From the NCBI RefSeq assembly GCF_002305895.1, contig NZ_CP022203.1, forward strand, positions 7,474,001 through 7,538,000: DNA of 64,000 nt, given 5' to 3'. Under the pieces are notes generated by a model that was not told where the DNA came from, ran no database searches, and saw only the letters and a program-made list of their open reading frames with translations. Positions 26,303 to 35,239 of this stretch are shown in pieces (the first letter of the stretch is position 1; each line of letters opens with the position of its first letter). The translations under genes and the position numbers were made by a program. The DNA comes from Corallococcus macrosporus DSM 14697 (GTDB taxonomy: Bacteria; Myxococcota; Myxococcia; Myxococcales; Myxococcaceae).

Positions 26303-28132
26303 TCAGTAGTAGTCGCGCAAGGTCAGCCGGCGCTTGCTGCCATCCTTCAACGTGAGCACCACCGTTTGTCCGGCCGCGCGGTATCGCCAGCGCGAAAGCT
26401 CGGTGCCCCCATAGCCAGGGCCAATGGGCTCTCCATCGACGGCGATGATTTCATCCCCCACCTTCCAGTCCGAGCTGGCGGCGGGGCTCCCAGGGGCCAC
26501 CAGCTTCACCACGAGCCGTCCCTCCGCGGGGAGGGCAATCAGGCCGGAGCGGTCCTTGCGGAAGGGCTGCCGCAGCGCGCGGTCATTGGGGACCAGCATC
26601 AACGTGTCCGTCGCATAGTCCGTCATCATCCGGAAGCGCCCGAGGACGGCGAGTCCCAGGTTGCCGAGGAGCCTGTCCGAGGAGGAGACGCTCTTGCCCG
26701 CGTCATCGAACACCGTGGGCACGTCCTTCAGGGTGATGCCCGCCAGTTGGATGTTCTTCAGCGTCGCCACGTCGCGCTCCCGGAGCCCGCCCACGGCGCC
26801 GGACAGCGTCTTGGAGCTGCGCCGCCCGGTGAGCAGCCCCGCCTGCTCCCAATAGGCGGGAAAGAGCGAGAGCGCTCCGCCGTTGCCCACGTCGAACAGC
26901 ACGGGAATGGGGGGACGGCCTTCAATGGAGATTTCGACGGCGCGCTGCCCACCCGCGGACTCGACCAGGGGCAGCCGCACCGTGCGCGGTGGCGCCTTGA
27001 AGCGGGACGCCTCATGGAAGGCGACGCGCCGGTTCGGGAAGTCCACGTCCACGACGAGCTGGTTGAAGGCCTCCTTGCCCAGGATGACCGGCAGCGGGTG
27101 GCCAATCAGCCGCGCGACCTCGGCCAGGTCGATGACGGCGACCGTCAGCCCTGCCAGTCGCAGGTTGCCCAGGACAATGTCCACGCCGGCAGCGAACTGG
27201 GCCTGCGCCTGCCCGCCACTGCCGACGGCCGCGAGCTGCCCCTGCGTCTTCAACCCCAGCTCACGCGCGTAGGCCAGGTCGACCACCGTCATCTCCGCGC
27301 CGCTGTCCAGCAGCACCTGCGTCTGCTGGCCATTCACCCGCGCGGGGATGTAGACGCGGTTCTCCGCGAAGAACTCGAAGGGGATGAAGCCGGTGCTGTG
27401 GTGGCCCTTCTCGAAAACCGCCTTGCGGACGTCCTGGGGACGTTCAAAGACGGTGGAGGGAATGGGCACGTTCACCTCCAGCGTCTCCACCACCGTTCGC
27501 ACGTCGGAGTCCGGGTTGTCGGTGAGCACCTCCTCCAGGAAGGGCATTCGCACCCCCTGGACCTCACGCCAGTCTCCCAGCCGCACGAAGCGGGTGACGT
27601 TGTCCTCGCGGATGCGCAAGCCGTGGAGGGCACCGTCAGCGTCGTTGAGGAACAGGTCGTAGAGGTCCTCATCGCCGAACGTGACGCGGACCACCTTCCA
27701 GGAACGGCCGTCGCGTTGCTCGTCGGGTCGCAGCGCGAGCGTCGCTCCCGCACGCCCTTGTAGCGCTGCCCCGAAATCAAGCGCCACCTGGTGCCGGACA
27801 TCGCGCGCGTCGGTGGGCGAGGCGTCCTCGACCTGTCCGCTGGCGTTCAGCTTCCAGCCGCCCTTGGGCGTGATGCCCATTGATTCCCGGACCACGCCGT
27901 AGTCCGTATCCCGGCGTGCCCGCCCGTCCCGGTGACTCCAGGACTCCATCGGCCCCTGGAGCCCAGCCGCCACGGATTTCCCTTTCGCGTGGATGCTCTC
28001 CAGGCCCGTGAAGGCGGCCCCGCCCCGCCACGCGAGGTGGCGAGCGAGGAGCGGCTGCAGCGCGTCCGCCCGAGCCGCCGAGGTGCCCAGCAGGAGGGGC
28101 AAGGTCATCAGAACCGCGATGAGGACTCTCAT
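26303..28132 (-). CDS. Exported retropepsin-like aspartyl protease with C-terminal PDZ domain
   Basis: A 609-residue protein with signal peptide LIAVLMTLPLLLGTSAARA. Residues about 30-240 resemble an outer-membrane lipoprotein-sorting-like beta domain. Then comes a retropepsin-type domain with the active-site triad in VLLDSGAEMTVVD (about residue 285) and a second, related lobe where FDVGNGG replaces the DS/TG motif. A PDZ-like domain closes the protein (LVAPGSPAASSDWKVGDEII). Its ATG overlaps the stop of the upstream TrmB gene (ATGA), so the two are translationally coupled and probably co-regulated. Confidence 0.8.
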   Translation of the reverse strand: MRVLIAVLMTLPLLLGTSAARADALQPLLARHLAWRGGAAFTGLESIHAKGKSVAAGLQGPMESWSHRDGRARRDTDYGVVRESMGITPKGGWKLNASGQVEDASPTDARDVRHQVALDFGAALQGRAGATLALRPDEQRDGRSWKVVRVTFGDEDLYDLFLNDADGALHGLRIREDNVTRFVRLGDWREVQGVRMPFLEEVLTDNPDSDVRTVVETLEVNVPIPSTVFERPQDVRKAVFEKGHHSTGFIPFEFFAENRVYIPARVNGQQTQVLLDSGAEMTVVDLAYARELGLKTQGQLAAVGSGGQAQAQFAAGVDIVLGNLRLAGLTVAVIDLAEVARLIGHPLPVILGKEAFNQLVVDVDFPNRRVAFHEASRFKAPPRTVRLPLVESAGGQRAVEISIEGRPPIPVLFDVGNGGALSLFPAYWEQAGLLTGRRSSKTLSGAVGGLRERDVATLKNIQLAGITLKDVPTVFDDAGKSVSSSDRLLGNLGLAVLGRFRMMTDYATDTLMLVPNDRALRQPFRKDRSGLIALPAEGRLVVKLVAPGSPAASSDWKVGDEIIAVDGEPIGPGYGGTELSRWRYRAAGQTVVLTLKDGSKRRLTLRDYY

Positions 28133-28962
28133 GGGGTGTCTCCGCGTTTGGAGGAAGGGGGCTGCCGCCCGACGAGCTGACGCAGCCCCGGCGGGCTCGA
28201 GTTGATGAGGGAGGTGGACTGAGCCAGACGCGTGCGCGCGGATGGCGGCGCGCTCAACTGAATCTCCGCGGCCAGCCCGCTGTGCTGCAGACAGGAGAGA
28301 TAGACGCTGTCGCTCCAGATGGCCTGTTTGACGCCGGTGCCATCCGGCGTGAGCAGCGCCACCAGGAACTCGCGGGCATCCACCACGAGCGTGAGCTGCG
28401 CCCCCGGCCAGCGCTCCCGGACGAAGTCCGCGCTGGACGAGCGCACACAGACGAAGGGCGCCTTTGGGGGCGCGTCATAGACGAGCCCCGCGATGGAGAC
28501 ATGCCTGGCGCTCGCCTCCGTGAGCGCGGGGGTGAGGGTGGCGAAGGGCGATGGGAAGAGGTCGAAGAGCACCCGCTCGGTGGCGCCGGCAATCATCGCC
28601 CGGGCACGCTCCAGCACCTGCGCGTTGCTCTTGAGGTGGTAGATGCGGTCGTCCTGCACCGGGGCGTGGAGCTTGCGCAGCGCGTCCGCGGCCTCGCGCC
28701 GGCGCGTCTCGAAGCCACGCTGGAGCGCTGCGAGCACTTCTTCCGGCGGCACGGGCCGGAAGGAGCGGGGCTCGCCTTCCTCGACGAGCACGGCCCCCTT
28801 GTGCTCCAGCGAGGCAAGGGCCTGGTAGATGCTCGGCGGGGCCTTTCCCAGCGCCTGCGCGAGCCGGTACCCGGTCGCGGGCGCCCCCTTCAGCAGCTCG
28901 CAGTACACCCGCGCCTCGGCCTCCGTGAATCCAAGGGCGACGAGCCCTTCATCCGCGTCCAT
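28129..28962 (-). CDS. TrmB-family transcriptional regulator
   Basis: About 277 residues from ATG 28962; a TTG start at 28980 is possible but lies inside the operator. The N-terminal winged helix has the TrmB pattern LGFTEAEARVYCELLKGAPATGYRLAQALGKAPPSIYQALASLEHKG. A coiled helix (ETRRREAADALRKLHAPV) then leads to the effector-binding domain (RARAMIAGATERVLFDLFP). TrmB-like proteins commonly answer to sugars. Its stop codon overlaps the start of the aspartyl-protease gene, and a perfect inverted repeat covers its own promoter, so autoregulation of this two-gene operon is likely. Confidence 0.85.
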   Translation of the reverse strand: MDADEGLVALGFTEAEARVYCELLKGAPATGYRLAQALGKAPPSIYQALASLEHKGAVLVEEGEPRSFRPVPPEEVLAALQRGFETRRREAADALRKLHAPVQDDRIYHLKSNAQVLERARAMIAGATERVLFDLFPSPFATLTPALTEASARHVSIAGLVYDAPPKAPFVCVRSSSADFVRERWPGAQLTLVVDAREFLVALLTPDGTGVKQAIWSDSVYLSCLQHSGLAAEIQLSAPPSARTRLAQSTSLINSSPPGLRQLVGRQPPSSKRGDTP

Positions 28963-28966
28963 GATG

Positions 28967-28992
28967 GCATTATTACCCAACAGTAATAATGC
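28967..28992. promoter_or_regulatory. Perfect inverted-repeat operator upstream of the TrmB gene
   Basis: GCATTATTAC (28967-28976) and GTAATAATGC (28983-28992) are exact reverse complements separated by 6 bp. The AT-rich site stands out in this GC-rich region and sits 5 bp before the regulator's start codon, the expected place for autorepression. Confidence 0.8.
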
Positions 28993-29163
28993 TCAAGTCA
29001 CGGAGCGTGGGGGCTTGCGCCAGCGCGGGCCGGAGCCCGGTCAAATCCCGATTCCTGTGTCGTTGGCTCTCCCGATGCCTCCGATTGCTGAAGGGAGGGA
29101 CGTGGAGGCAGGCCGTCGTGTCGCGCCAGTGCTTGCAGACCCGCCCGCGGCTCGCGCGGTGGA

Positions 29164-29286
29164 CTACGGGCGCAGCCACACCAGGAAGCGCATGGGAGCC
29201 ACGAGACGGGAGGACAGCCACCGCGCATCGAGCCCGCCCAGCACCCACATGCGCTCGGCCGTGGCCTCCGCGTCCGTCTGCCTCAT
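29164..29286 (-). CDS. Small 40-residue ORF coupled to the CLC channel gene
   Basis: The ATG at 29286-29284 overlaps the TGA stop of the channel gene (29285-29283) as ATGA. The ORF runs 40 codons to a TAG at 29166-29164. Nearly every codon ends in G or C, like the flanking genes, and the peptide (RMWVLGGLDARWLSSRLVAP then MRFLVWLRP) has an amphipathic or hydrophobic character. It could be a small membrane-associated partner or the remnant of a larger gene. No family recognised. Confidence 0.5.
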   Translation of the reverse strand: MRQTDAEATAERMWVLGGLDARWLSSRLVAPMRFLVWLRP

Positions 29287-31169
29287 GCCGGCTGCGGCCC
29301 CGTCCGCCGGGGGCCGCCCACGCCGCGCTCCATTCGCCGTGAGTCCTCCAGCCTCCGCCGGTTGGCGCCAAGCAAATCACTGCGGGTGAGGATGCCCACC
29401 ACGTGCGTGGGCGCGTCGCGACGCACCACCGGCAGCCGGCCCACGCCCTCCTCCACCATCAGGTCCGCCGCCTCGCGCAGCGAGCTGTCCGCGTACGCCA
29501 CCGCCGGAGGACGCTTCACCAGCTCGCGCACGCGCAGGCCCGTGGCGTCACGACCGTCCAGCAGGTCGCGGCGGGTAACGACGCCCACGAGCCCCCCGCC
29601 GGCCACCACCGGGAAGCCCTGGTGCGTGGTGCCGGGCGCGCCGGAGGCGAGCCACGCGCGCACCTCTTCCAGCGGCCGGTCCGCCTCCAGGGACACCACG
29701 GGCCTGAGCCCCACGTCGCGCACCAGGGCCTGTCCCAGCGCGTCCACGCCGTACTCCGTGAGGACGCGCCCCCCGCGCCGGGCCAGCTTCTCCGTCATGA
29801 TGGAGTGGCGCATCATCAGCGCGGACACGAGATACGCCGCCGCGCAGCCCCCCAGCAGCGGCAGCAGGCCCATGGGCTGGCGCGTCGTCTCGAAGGCGAA
29901 CACCACCGAGGCCAACAGCGCACGAGACGCCCCCGCGAAGATGGCGGCCATGCCCACCAGGGCCGCCACGCGCACGTCCACGCCCAGCCCCGGCGCCAGG
30001 TACGTGGCCAGCAGCCCCAATCCGGAGCCCAGGCCGCCGCCCAGCGTGAAGAGCGGCGCCAGCGTGCCACCCGAGGTGCCGCTGCCCAGCGCCACCGACC
30101 AGGAGATGAACTTCATCGCGCAGAAGAACAGCATCGCCGTGCCCACGAAGTGGCCGGAGAGGATGTCCTCAATGTTGGTGTAGCCGACGCCCAGCGTGCG
30201 AGGGGAGAAGTAGCCCACCACGCCCACCACCACCGCGCCCAGCGCTGGCCACCACATCCAGTGGAGCGGCAGCTTTTCGAACGCGTCCTCGATGGCATAC
30301 ACCGCGCGGGTGACCAGCATGGAGGCCACGCCCACGACCGCGCCCAGCGCCACGTAGAAAGCGAGCGCGGCGCCGCTCGGGGGCAGGAGGTCCGGCATGG
30401 CGAACGCGGGCGCGCCCCCCACGAAGGCCATGCGCACCCCCGTCGCGGTAGCGGTGGCCAGCGCCACGGGGATGACCGAGCGGGGCCGATACTCGAACAG
30501 GAGCAACTCCACCGCGAGCAGCACCGCGGACACTGGCGCGCCGAACGTCGCCGCCATGCCCGCCGCCGCGCCCGCGGCCAGCAGGGCCTTGCGCTCGTCC
30601 GCGGTGACGCGCAGCAACTGCCCCACCAGCGAGCCCAGCGCGCCGCCCGTGGCGATGATGGGCCCCTCCGCGCCGAAGGGGCCGCCGGTGCCGATGGCCA
30701 CCGCCGCCGACAGCGGCTTGAGGAACGTCATGCGCGGCGGGATGCGGCTCTGGTTGTAGAGCACGTTCTCCATCGCCTCGGGGATGCCGTGCCCGCGGAT
30801 GGCGCGCGAGCCGTAGCGAGCCATGAAGCCGACGAGGATGGCGCCCACCACCGGCACCACGATGACCCACGGCCCCAGCGTGTTGTCCGCCGGGGACACC
30901 GGCGCCGTGGAGAAACGGCCGAAGAAGGCGATGTTGGTGAAGAGCTCGATGAGCGAACCCAGCAACTGCGCCACCAGCCCCGCGGCCAGCGCCAGCACCA
31001 CGGCGATGACGCTGATGAACACCACGCGCCGGTCTACTGACTCCATCGCGCGAGGCGTGCGCACGTCCGCGAGCGCTGGCCCCATCGACGGGGCCACCGG
31101 CAACGTCTCCCGCGCCTCGGGGCCGCTGCCCTGGCCCTCCTCGACGCGCTCTACTTCAGGCCGCTCCAT
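29283..31169 (-). CDS. CLC-type chloride channel/transporter with two CBS domains
   Basis: A 628-residue integral membrane protein with about ten hydrophobic helices. CLC selectivity-filter motifs are present: GHGIPE, GGPFGAEGP (with the gating Glu position) and GSGTSGGTLAPLF. The C-terminal 130 residues form a CBS pair (LEEVRAWLASGAPGTTHQGF with GVVTRRDLLDG, and SLREAADLMVEEGVGRLPVV with GILTRSDLLG), which in this family binds adenine nucleotides and modulates gating. The start of this gene overlaps the MarR gene by 14 bp, so the two form an operon. Confidence 0.93.
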   Translation of the reverse strand: MERPEVERVEEGQGSGPEARETLPVAPSMGPALADVRTPRAMESVDRRVVFISVIAVVLALAAGLVAQLLGSLIELFTNIAFFGRFSTAPVSPADNTLGPWVIVVPVVGAILVGFMARYGSRAIRGHGIPEAMENVLYNQSRIPPRMTFLKPLSAAVAIGTGGPFGAEGPIIATGGALGSLVGQLLRVTADERKALLAAGAAAGMAATFGAPVSAVLLAVELLLFEYRPRSVIPVALATATATGVRMAFVGGAPAFAMPDLLPPSGAALAFYVALGAVVGVASMLVTRAVYAIEDAFEKLPLHWMWWPALGAVVVGVVGYFSPRTLGVGYTNIEDILSGHFVGTAMLFFCAMKFISWSVALGSGTSGGTLAPLFTLGGGLGSGLGLLATYLAPGLGVDVRVAALVGMAAIFAGASRALLASVVFAFETTRQPMGLLPLLGGCAAAYLVSALMMRHSIMTEKLARRGGRVLTEYGVDALGQALVRDVGLRPVVSLEADRPLEEVRAWLASGAPGTTHQGFPVVAGGGLVGVVTRRDLLDGRDATGLRVRELVKRPPAVAYADSSLREAADLMVEEGVGRLPVVRRDAPTHVVGILTRSDLLGANRRRLEDSRRMERGVGGPRRTGPQPA

Positions 31170-31683
31170 CCAGCTTCTCCTTGCGCCGCTTGCGCGGCTT
31201 CATTTCTTCCTCGAAGAAGAGCGGCGGCGAGTCGCCTTCCAGCCCCAGCTCCGACACCAGCGCGGACAGTCCGCGCGCCAATCCCTCGCGTACGCCCGGC
31301 TTCAGCTTCCGCAGCCCGGCGATGAGCTGGGCCTGGGCCATGGGTGGCGCCTCGCGCAACAGCGCCCGGCCCGCCGGCGCCAGCGACACCTCCACCCGGC
31401 GGCCGTCCTCCGGCGAGGGCCGGCGCGTGACGAGCCCTCTTTCGATGAGGCGCGTCACCACCGCCGACACGCTGCTCTGGTGCGTGAGGGTCTGCTCGGC
31501 CAGGGTGTTGATGGAACAGGGGCCGGCCTCCGCCAGCCGCTGCAGCACGAAGAGCTGCGCGCCGCTGATACCCACCAACCGCTCGGATGCTCGGGCCGAA
31601 ACGCGCAGGAGGCGCACCAGACGGCGGATGCCGTCCATGACCTCTCGCACCTCGCCCGCGCCATGATTTATATGGGAGCCCAT
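31156..31683 (-). CDS. MarR-family transcriptional regulator
   Basis: About 175 residues from ATG 31683; the frame is open to 31815 but the upstream part has no conservation. The winged helix is typical: SGAQLFVLQRLAEAGPCSIN, TLAEQTLTHQSSVSAVVTRL, then the wing GLVTRRPSPEDGRRVEVSL, where DGRR is the MarR signature. The C-terminus is strongly basic (MKPRKRRKEK). It overlaps the start of the CLC channel gene downstream and carries an inverted repeat over its start codon, so it probably autoregulates the operon. Confidence 0.9.
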   Translation of the reverse strand: MGSHINHGAGEVREVMDGIRRLVRLLRVSARASERLVGISGAQLFVLQRLAEAGPCSINTLAEQTLTHQSSVSAVVTRLIERGLVTRRPSPEDGRRVEVSLAPAGRALLREAPPMAQAQLIAGLRKLKPGVREGLARGLSALVSELGLEGDSPPLFFEEEMKPRKRRKEKLDGAA

Positions 31684-31686
31684 GTA
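31669..31686. promoter_or_regulatory. Inverted repeat over the MarR start codon
   Basis: TATATGGGAGCCCATGTA contains ATGGG-AG-CCCAT with partly matching flanks (TAT/GTA). It covers the start codon at 31683-31681, a usual position for a MarR operator. Binding is inferred. Confidence 0.5.
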
Positions 31687-32223
31687 ATCTACGCGGAAGG
31701 TACGGGCCGGGTGTGCCGGCCGCAATCGAAACGCGCCGCTCCAGTCAGGCGGACAGGCGCCCGGACTTCCGGCGTGAATCACCCTGGCTGATGGGGCGTG
31801 GGCCCCCGCGCGCATGCCAGGCAGCGGAGCGCCAGGCCCCTTGGGGCCCCTGGGCGTGCTGGGCCAGACAGTCGCCCCCGCTCACTCCGGGCCACCGCCG
31901 CGGCTCGTCCGCGGCTGTCATGCCCATCAGCGGGAATCGGCCTCCGGCGCCTTCACCCGCGGGCGGACCGCCGGCTTCAGGTGGCCGAGGCACCGCGCGC
32001 AGCAGCTCCCGGTGTCGTGCCTCCGCGCCGGACCTGACGCGGCCCTCCAGCTCGCAGCGGTCTACCGCCAGGGCGTGGCCGGCCTCGTGAACGGCCGCGT
32101 CCCCCCACGTGCGGCATCAGCCCATCGCCAGGATGTTGGCGACGCAGCTCAACGGCTCGCGGCACACGCAGGCGGGACCGGCGCCCCTCCCATCCGTGGA
32201 GGGGCGCCGGACGGCCCGGGCCA
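31687..32223. other. Intergenic region with a GC-rich hairpin and a possible metallopeptidase remnant
   Basis: No full gene is present. At 32178-32210 CCGGCGCCCCTCC and GGAGGGGCGCCGG make a perfect 13-bp stem with a 7-nt loop, 13 bp downstream of the GH114-like gene's stop. It is a likely termination or mRNA-end structure, although no T-run follows. Further left, the minus strand (about 32110-31750) has an open frame containing AAVHEAGHALAVDRCELEGR. HEAGH resembles a zinc-peptidase motif, so this may be a decayed gene; evidence is weak. Confidence 0.4.
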
Positions 32224-33693
32224 CTACTGTGGATCCCACCCCGCGTTCACCGTCATGCGGTCCAGCGCGCGCACGCTGACGTAGGGGACGAAGCCCGCCG
32301 CGCGCGAGCGGGTATAGGCATCCGCGATGTGCGCGGCCTGGACAGCGTAGTCGGTGGAGAGCACCAGCTTGCCGGCCGCGCGGACCCGGGCGGCGTTCGT
32401 CCGGTTCTCCTCGCACCAGCCCATGTCGCAGGGGGTGTCGTCGGACCAGTACATGTCCTCCATGCCCAGCCCGTCGATGGCGGGCAGGTAGGCAGGGTCA
32501 TCCACCAGCTCCGGGGAGTTCTGGGGCATCACCTTGAAGGCCGGGTTGCTGGCCTTGGCGTACTGGCTGATGCGCTCGATGAGGGCCACCATCTTCCGCG
32601 CGAGGTCGGCGCGGTTGGTGCCCGCGGAGTTCGCGGGAATCTCCTCGTACGTCACCACCATGTCCAGGTAGCACCCGTTGAAGCCCGCGGCGAGCGCCTG
32701 GTCGATGCGGCCCTGGACGATGGGCCACCAGCGCTCGTCCCAATACTTCACGTACTGCTCGTCAGGCCAGCCGCCCACGGGGCCGAGCTTCAGGTCGTCG
32801 GGCACCTGGGACCACTCGGGGCGGTACTCCTCGATGGCGCCAATCTCGAAGTACGCGAGCACCTGCTTGCCCCGGCCCTTGAGCGCGGTGATTTCGGCGG
32901 CGGTGAACCAGTCGTCGTAGCCGTCGCGGGCCAGGTCGACGATGGCCAGGTCGAACTTCGAGTCGGCGATGGTGTCCAGCTTCCCCTGGGGATAGTTCGT
33001 GAGCTGGTAGGTGAAGCTGTTGACGCCCTCCCACGACACGGGCGTGCCGGCGTCACCAGGGGTCCCCGCGTCCGTGGGCGTCCCTGCGTCGCCGGGCGTG
33101 CCCGCGTCCGAGGCGGCGACCTGGATGCGCACCACGAGCAGGTCCAGCAGCGACGCATCCGCCGTGGACGTCGTGCGGTAGCGGAGCTTCACCGGGCCTC
33201 CGCTGACGAAGCGCTGCGGCGACGCCAGCGCGAGCGACGTGGACGTCCACCGCCAGGACTGCGCGAAGGTGTTGTCGCCGACCAGCACCCAGGCGCCCGC
33301 CGCGTAGTCCCATGCCTCGAACAGCCAGCGCATCTGCGCCCGGGCGGGCCCACGATAGTTGATGCCCACCTCGGCGGTGAGGACGTCGGCGGGGCCCACG
33401 TCCGAGGGGAGCGCGTACGCGCACGTGGCGGAGGTGCCGGGGAAGAATTCGACATACTCCACCCAGCGGTCCTGCGTGCCCGACAACGTCTGCGTGTGCA
33501 GCCCCTGGACGCTCTGCCCCGAGCCGATGGAGCCGCTCTCGACCTGGAGACTGGCGCACGTCAAGGTCCGGGCCTCCGCGAGGACCGCCGTATCCTCGCT
33601 CCGCTCCGCGCTGTCCGCGCTTCCGGAGGGACCACTACAGGCGAACAGCGCGATGCACCACAGACTCGTCCACCCTGCTACCGCGACTCGCAT
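32224..33693 (-). CDS. GH114-like (endo-alpha-1,4-polygalactosaminidase family) lipoprotein
   Basis: A 489-residue lipoprotein (signal RVAVAGWTSLWCIALFAC). Residues about 45-195 look like a beta-sandwich module. A linker of DAGTP repeats leads to the catalytic TIM-barrel-like domain (residues about 220-489: VNSFTYQLTNYPQGKLDTIA, LAIVDLARDG, VLAYFEIGAIEEYRPEW, GCYLDMVVTYEE, VMPQNSPELV, YVSVRALDRM). This order of acidic motifs is that of GH114/TM1410-like proteins, which cleave alpha-1,4 galactosamine polymers. An extracellular polysaccharide, perhaps fungal or self-made, is the likely substrate. Confidence 0.82.
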   Translation of the reverse strand: MRVAVAGWTSLWCIALFACSGPSGSADSAERSEDTAVLAEARTLTCASLQVESGSIGSGQSVQGLHTQTLSGTQDRWVEYVEFFPGTSATCAYALPSDVGPADVLTAEVGINYRGPARAQMRWLFEAWDYAAGAWVLVGDNTFAQSWRWTSTSLALASPQRFVSGGPVKLRYRTTSTADASLLDLLVVRIQVAASDAGTPGDAGTPTDAGTPGDAGTPVSWEGVNSFTYQLTNYPQGKLDTIADSKFDLAIVDLARDGYDDWFTAAEITALKGRGKQVLAYFEIGAIEEYRPEWSQVPDDLKLGPVGGWPDEQYVKYWDERWWPIVQGRIDQALAAGFNGCYLDMVVTYEEIPANSAGTNRADLARKMVALIERISQYAKASNPAFKVMPQNSPELVDDPAYLPAIDGLGMEDMYWSDDTPCDMGWCEENRTNAARVRAAGKLVLSTDYAVQAAHIADAYTRSRAAGFVPYVSVRALDRMTVNAGWDPQ

Positions 33694-33970
33694 GTGCTCT
33701 CCTTGTCGCCGGAGCCCGGCCCTGCATTGACGTCGATGCGCTCGGCGAACGCGGCGGGCATTAACTTCAGTCTCGCGGAATCAGCAATGCGAAGTGGCAC
33801 ACGACACGCGACATTCATCCGTGTCCTGGAACATTCGTTCCTGTCTGGATGAGGGTGGTGCGGCGCAGGTGGTGGGCCTGGCTTCGGGCGGAAATTTGAA
33901 GCGCGCATGATGATGTGTGCGTCATCAACTCACGCGCGTCTTCGGTTCTGGCGAAGCCCTGCCTCCGCCC

Positions 33971-35239
33971 TCAGTTCGAGACGGCGATCTGCGCGTTCAC
34001 CAGGATTGCAGGGCCTGTGCTCGGATCGCCGCCGGGGGGCGTTGCCGGCGCCGGGACGGTGAAATGGTCAATGGCGCCAGGCTGAAAGACCAGGCACATG
34101 CTCGAACCGCCGTAGCTGAAGTAGCCCAGCTCGTCGCCCTTCGCGAGCTTGTCCCCCGGCTTGACGTTGATGGTCACCGAGGAGATTTCGGTGATGCCGA
34201 TTGGAATGACGCACACCATGCCAATCTTCGGGTTCGGGCTCTCAATGAAGATGAGCCCGCGTGTGTTCACACAGGCGTCATAGACTTCCGAATAGGTGCC
34301 CGCGGTCGGGTCAGCGCCCATGGCCTCCGCGTCACTGAACATCAACCCGTTCACCACGCGCGCGTCCCGCACAACGCCATCGATGGGTGAATGCCAGCGG
34401 TGGTAGTTCGCCCCACTCAGGAAGGACTGGAAGACGTAGCCCCCCACGAACCGATCGGCGAACTCGCTTCTGTCCAGCATGTCGAAGAGCGAATAGGGCT
34501 CCCCCTTGAGCCAGAACGTGTCCGTCCGCTGAACGCCTCTCGCGATGGAAACGATGCTGCCATCATTCGCGGAGACGATGACCTTCGGGTCGGACGGCGC
34601 GGCGATCGGCCGGGCCTCCTTCCGGATTTCGCGGTGGAAGAAGTCGTTGTACGACTTCCAGCCCCAGCAGGGCGCGGAGCGGTCGAAGATGAACTCGTAC
34701 AGCTTCATGTCCTGGTATGCGAACTGTGAAAGCCAGCCGTCCTCACCCTCGTTCAAGACGTGCGCGCTCTCTGCGCTGTCCAGGTACTGGCACCACTCCT
34801 GGAGGATGTCCTTGAGCGCCCGGTTGAACTCGTCATTCCGGAACACCGCTTCACCGGCCGGAGTCATCATCATGTACGCGAACAGCGAGGACATGGGGAA
34901 CGCGTTCCGCTTGTGCGGGTCCGCGTTGTAGAGCGGTGCGGTCACCGTGATGACATCGAGCGCCGCCAGGAGCTCGGCCGTGTTCTCGACGACTCTGTAG
35001 GCGGCAGGGACCTGGGCGATCATCGAATTGACATACATCCGGATGATTGCATTCGTGTCGATCAACTCCGTGAGCTTTCGGACCGCCTCGCTCCGCACCC
35101 GGCCCGTGGCGCGCGCGCGGAGCTGCGCCTTCAACTCCTGGTGCCAGGCCTGAAGGTGTCGTCTGTCTCGCGGCAGGTACCCGGCGCGGTATCCAAACAG
35201 GTTGCGGTACCGTGCATCGAGCCTGAGGTACATCCAGTC
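33971..35239 (-). pseudogene. Phosphatidylserine decarboxylase-like gene truncated by an IS256 element
   Basis: Reading from the IS junction, about 422 codons remain. They include an N-terminal helical part (RRHLQAWHQELKAQLRARAT) and the decarboxylase domain (SYNDFFHREIRKEARPI, YSLFDMLDRSEFADRFVGGY, FLSGANYHRWHSPIDG). The processing-site region is GYFSYGGSSMCLVF, where GGSS stands for the LGST/GST autocleavage motif that makes the pyruvoyl cofactor. The frame stays open into the IS antisense strand up to 36106, but that is not genuine protein. The native 5' end is missing, and no 5' part is found beyond the IS. Family: PSD-like proteins with an extra N-terminal domain, often in secondary metabolism. 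Confidence 0.8.

Noticed and set aside
31745-32165. HEAGH-bearing frame considered as a real metallopeptidase gene
   Set aside because: It has an in-frame stop just upstream, no start with ribosome site and no other family motif; kept only as a possible remnant.
32178-32210. Apparent coding extension downstream of the GH114-like gene with high third-position G/C
   Set aside because: The bias comes from a perfect GC-rich hairpin, which explains the pattern better than a gene.
34391-34729. Plus-strand frames opposite the decarboxylase-like pseudogene
   Set aside because: Antisense only; the minus frame carries recognisable PSD-like sequence.
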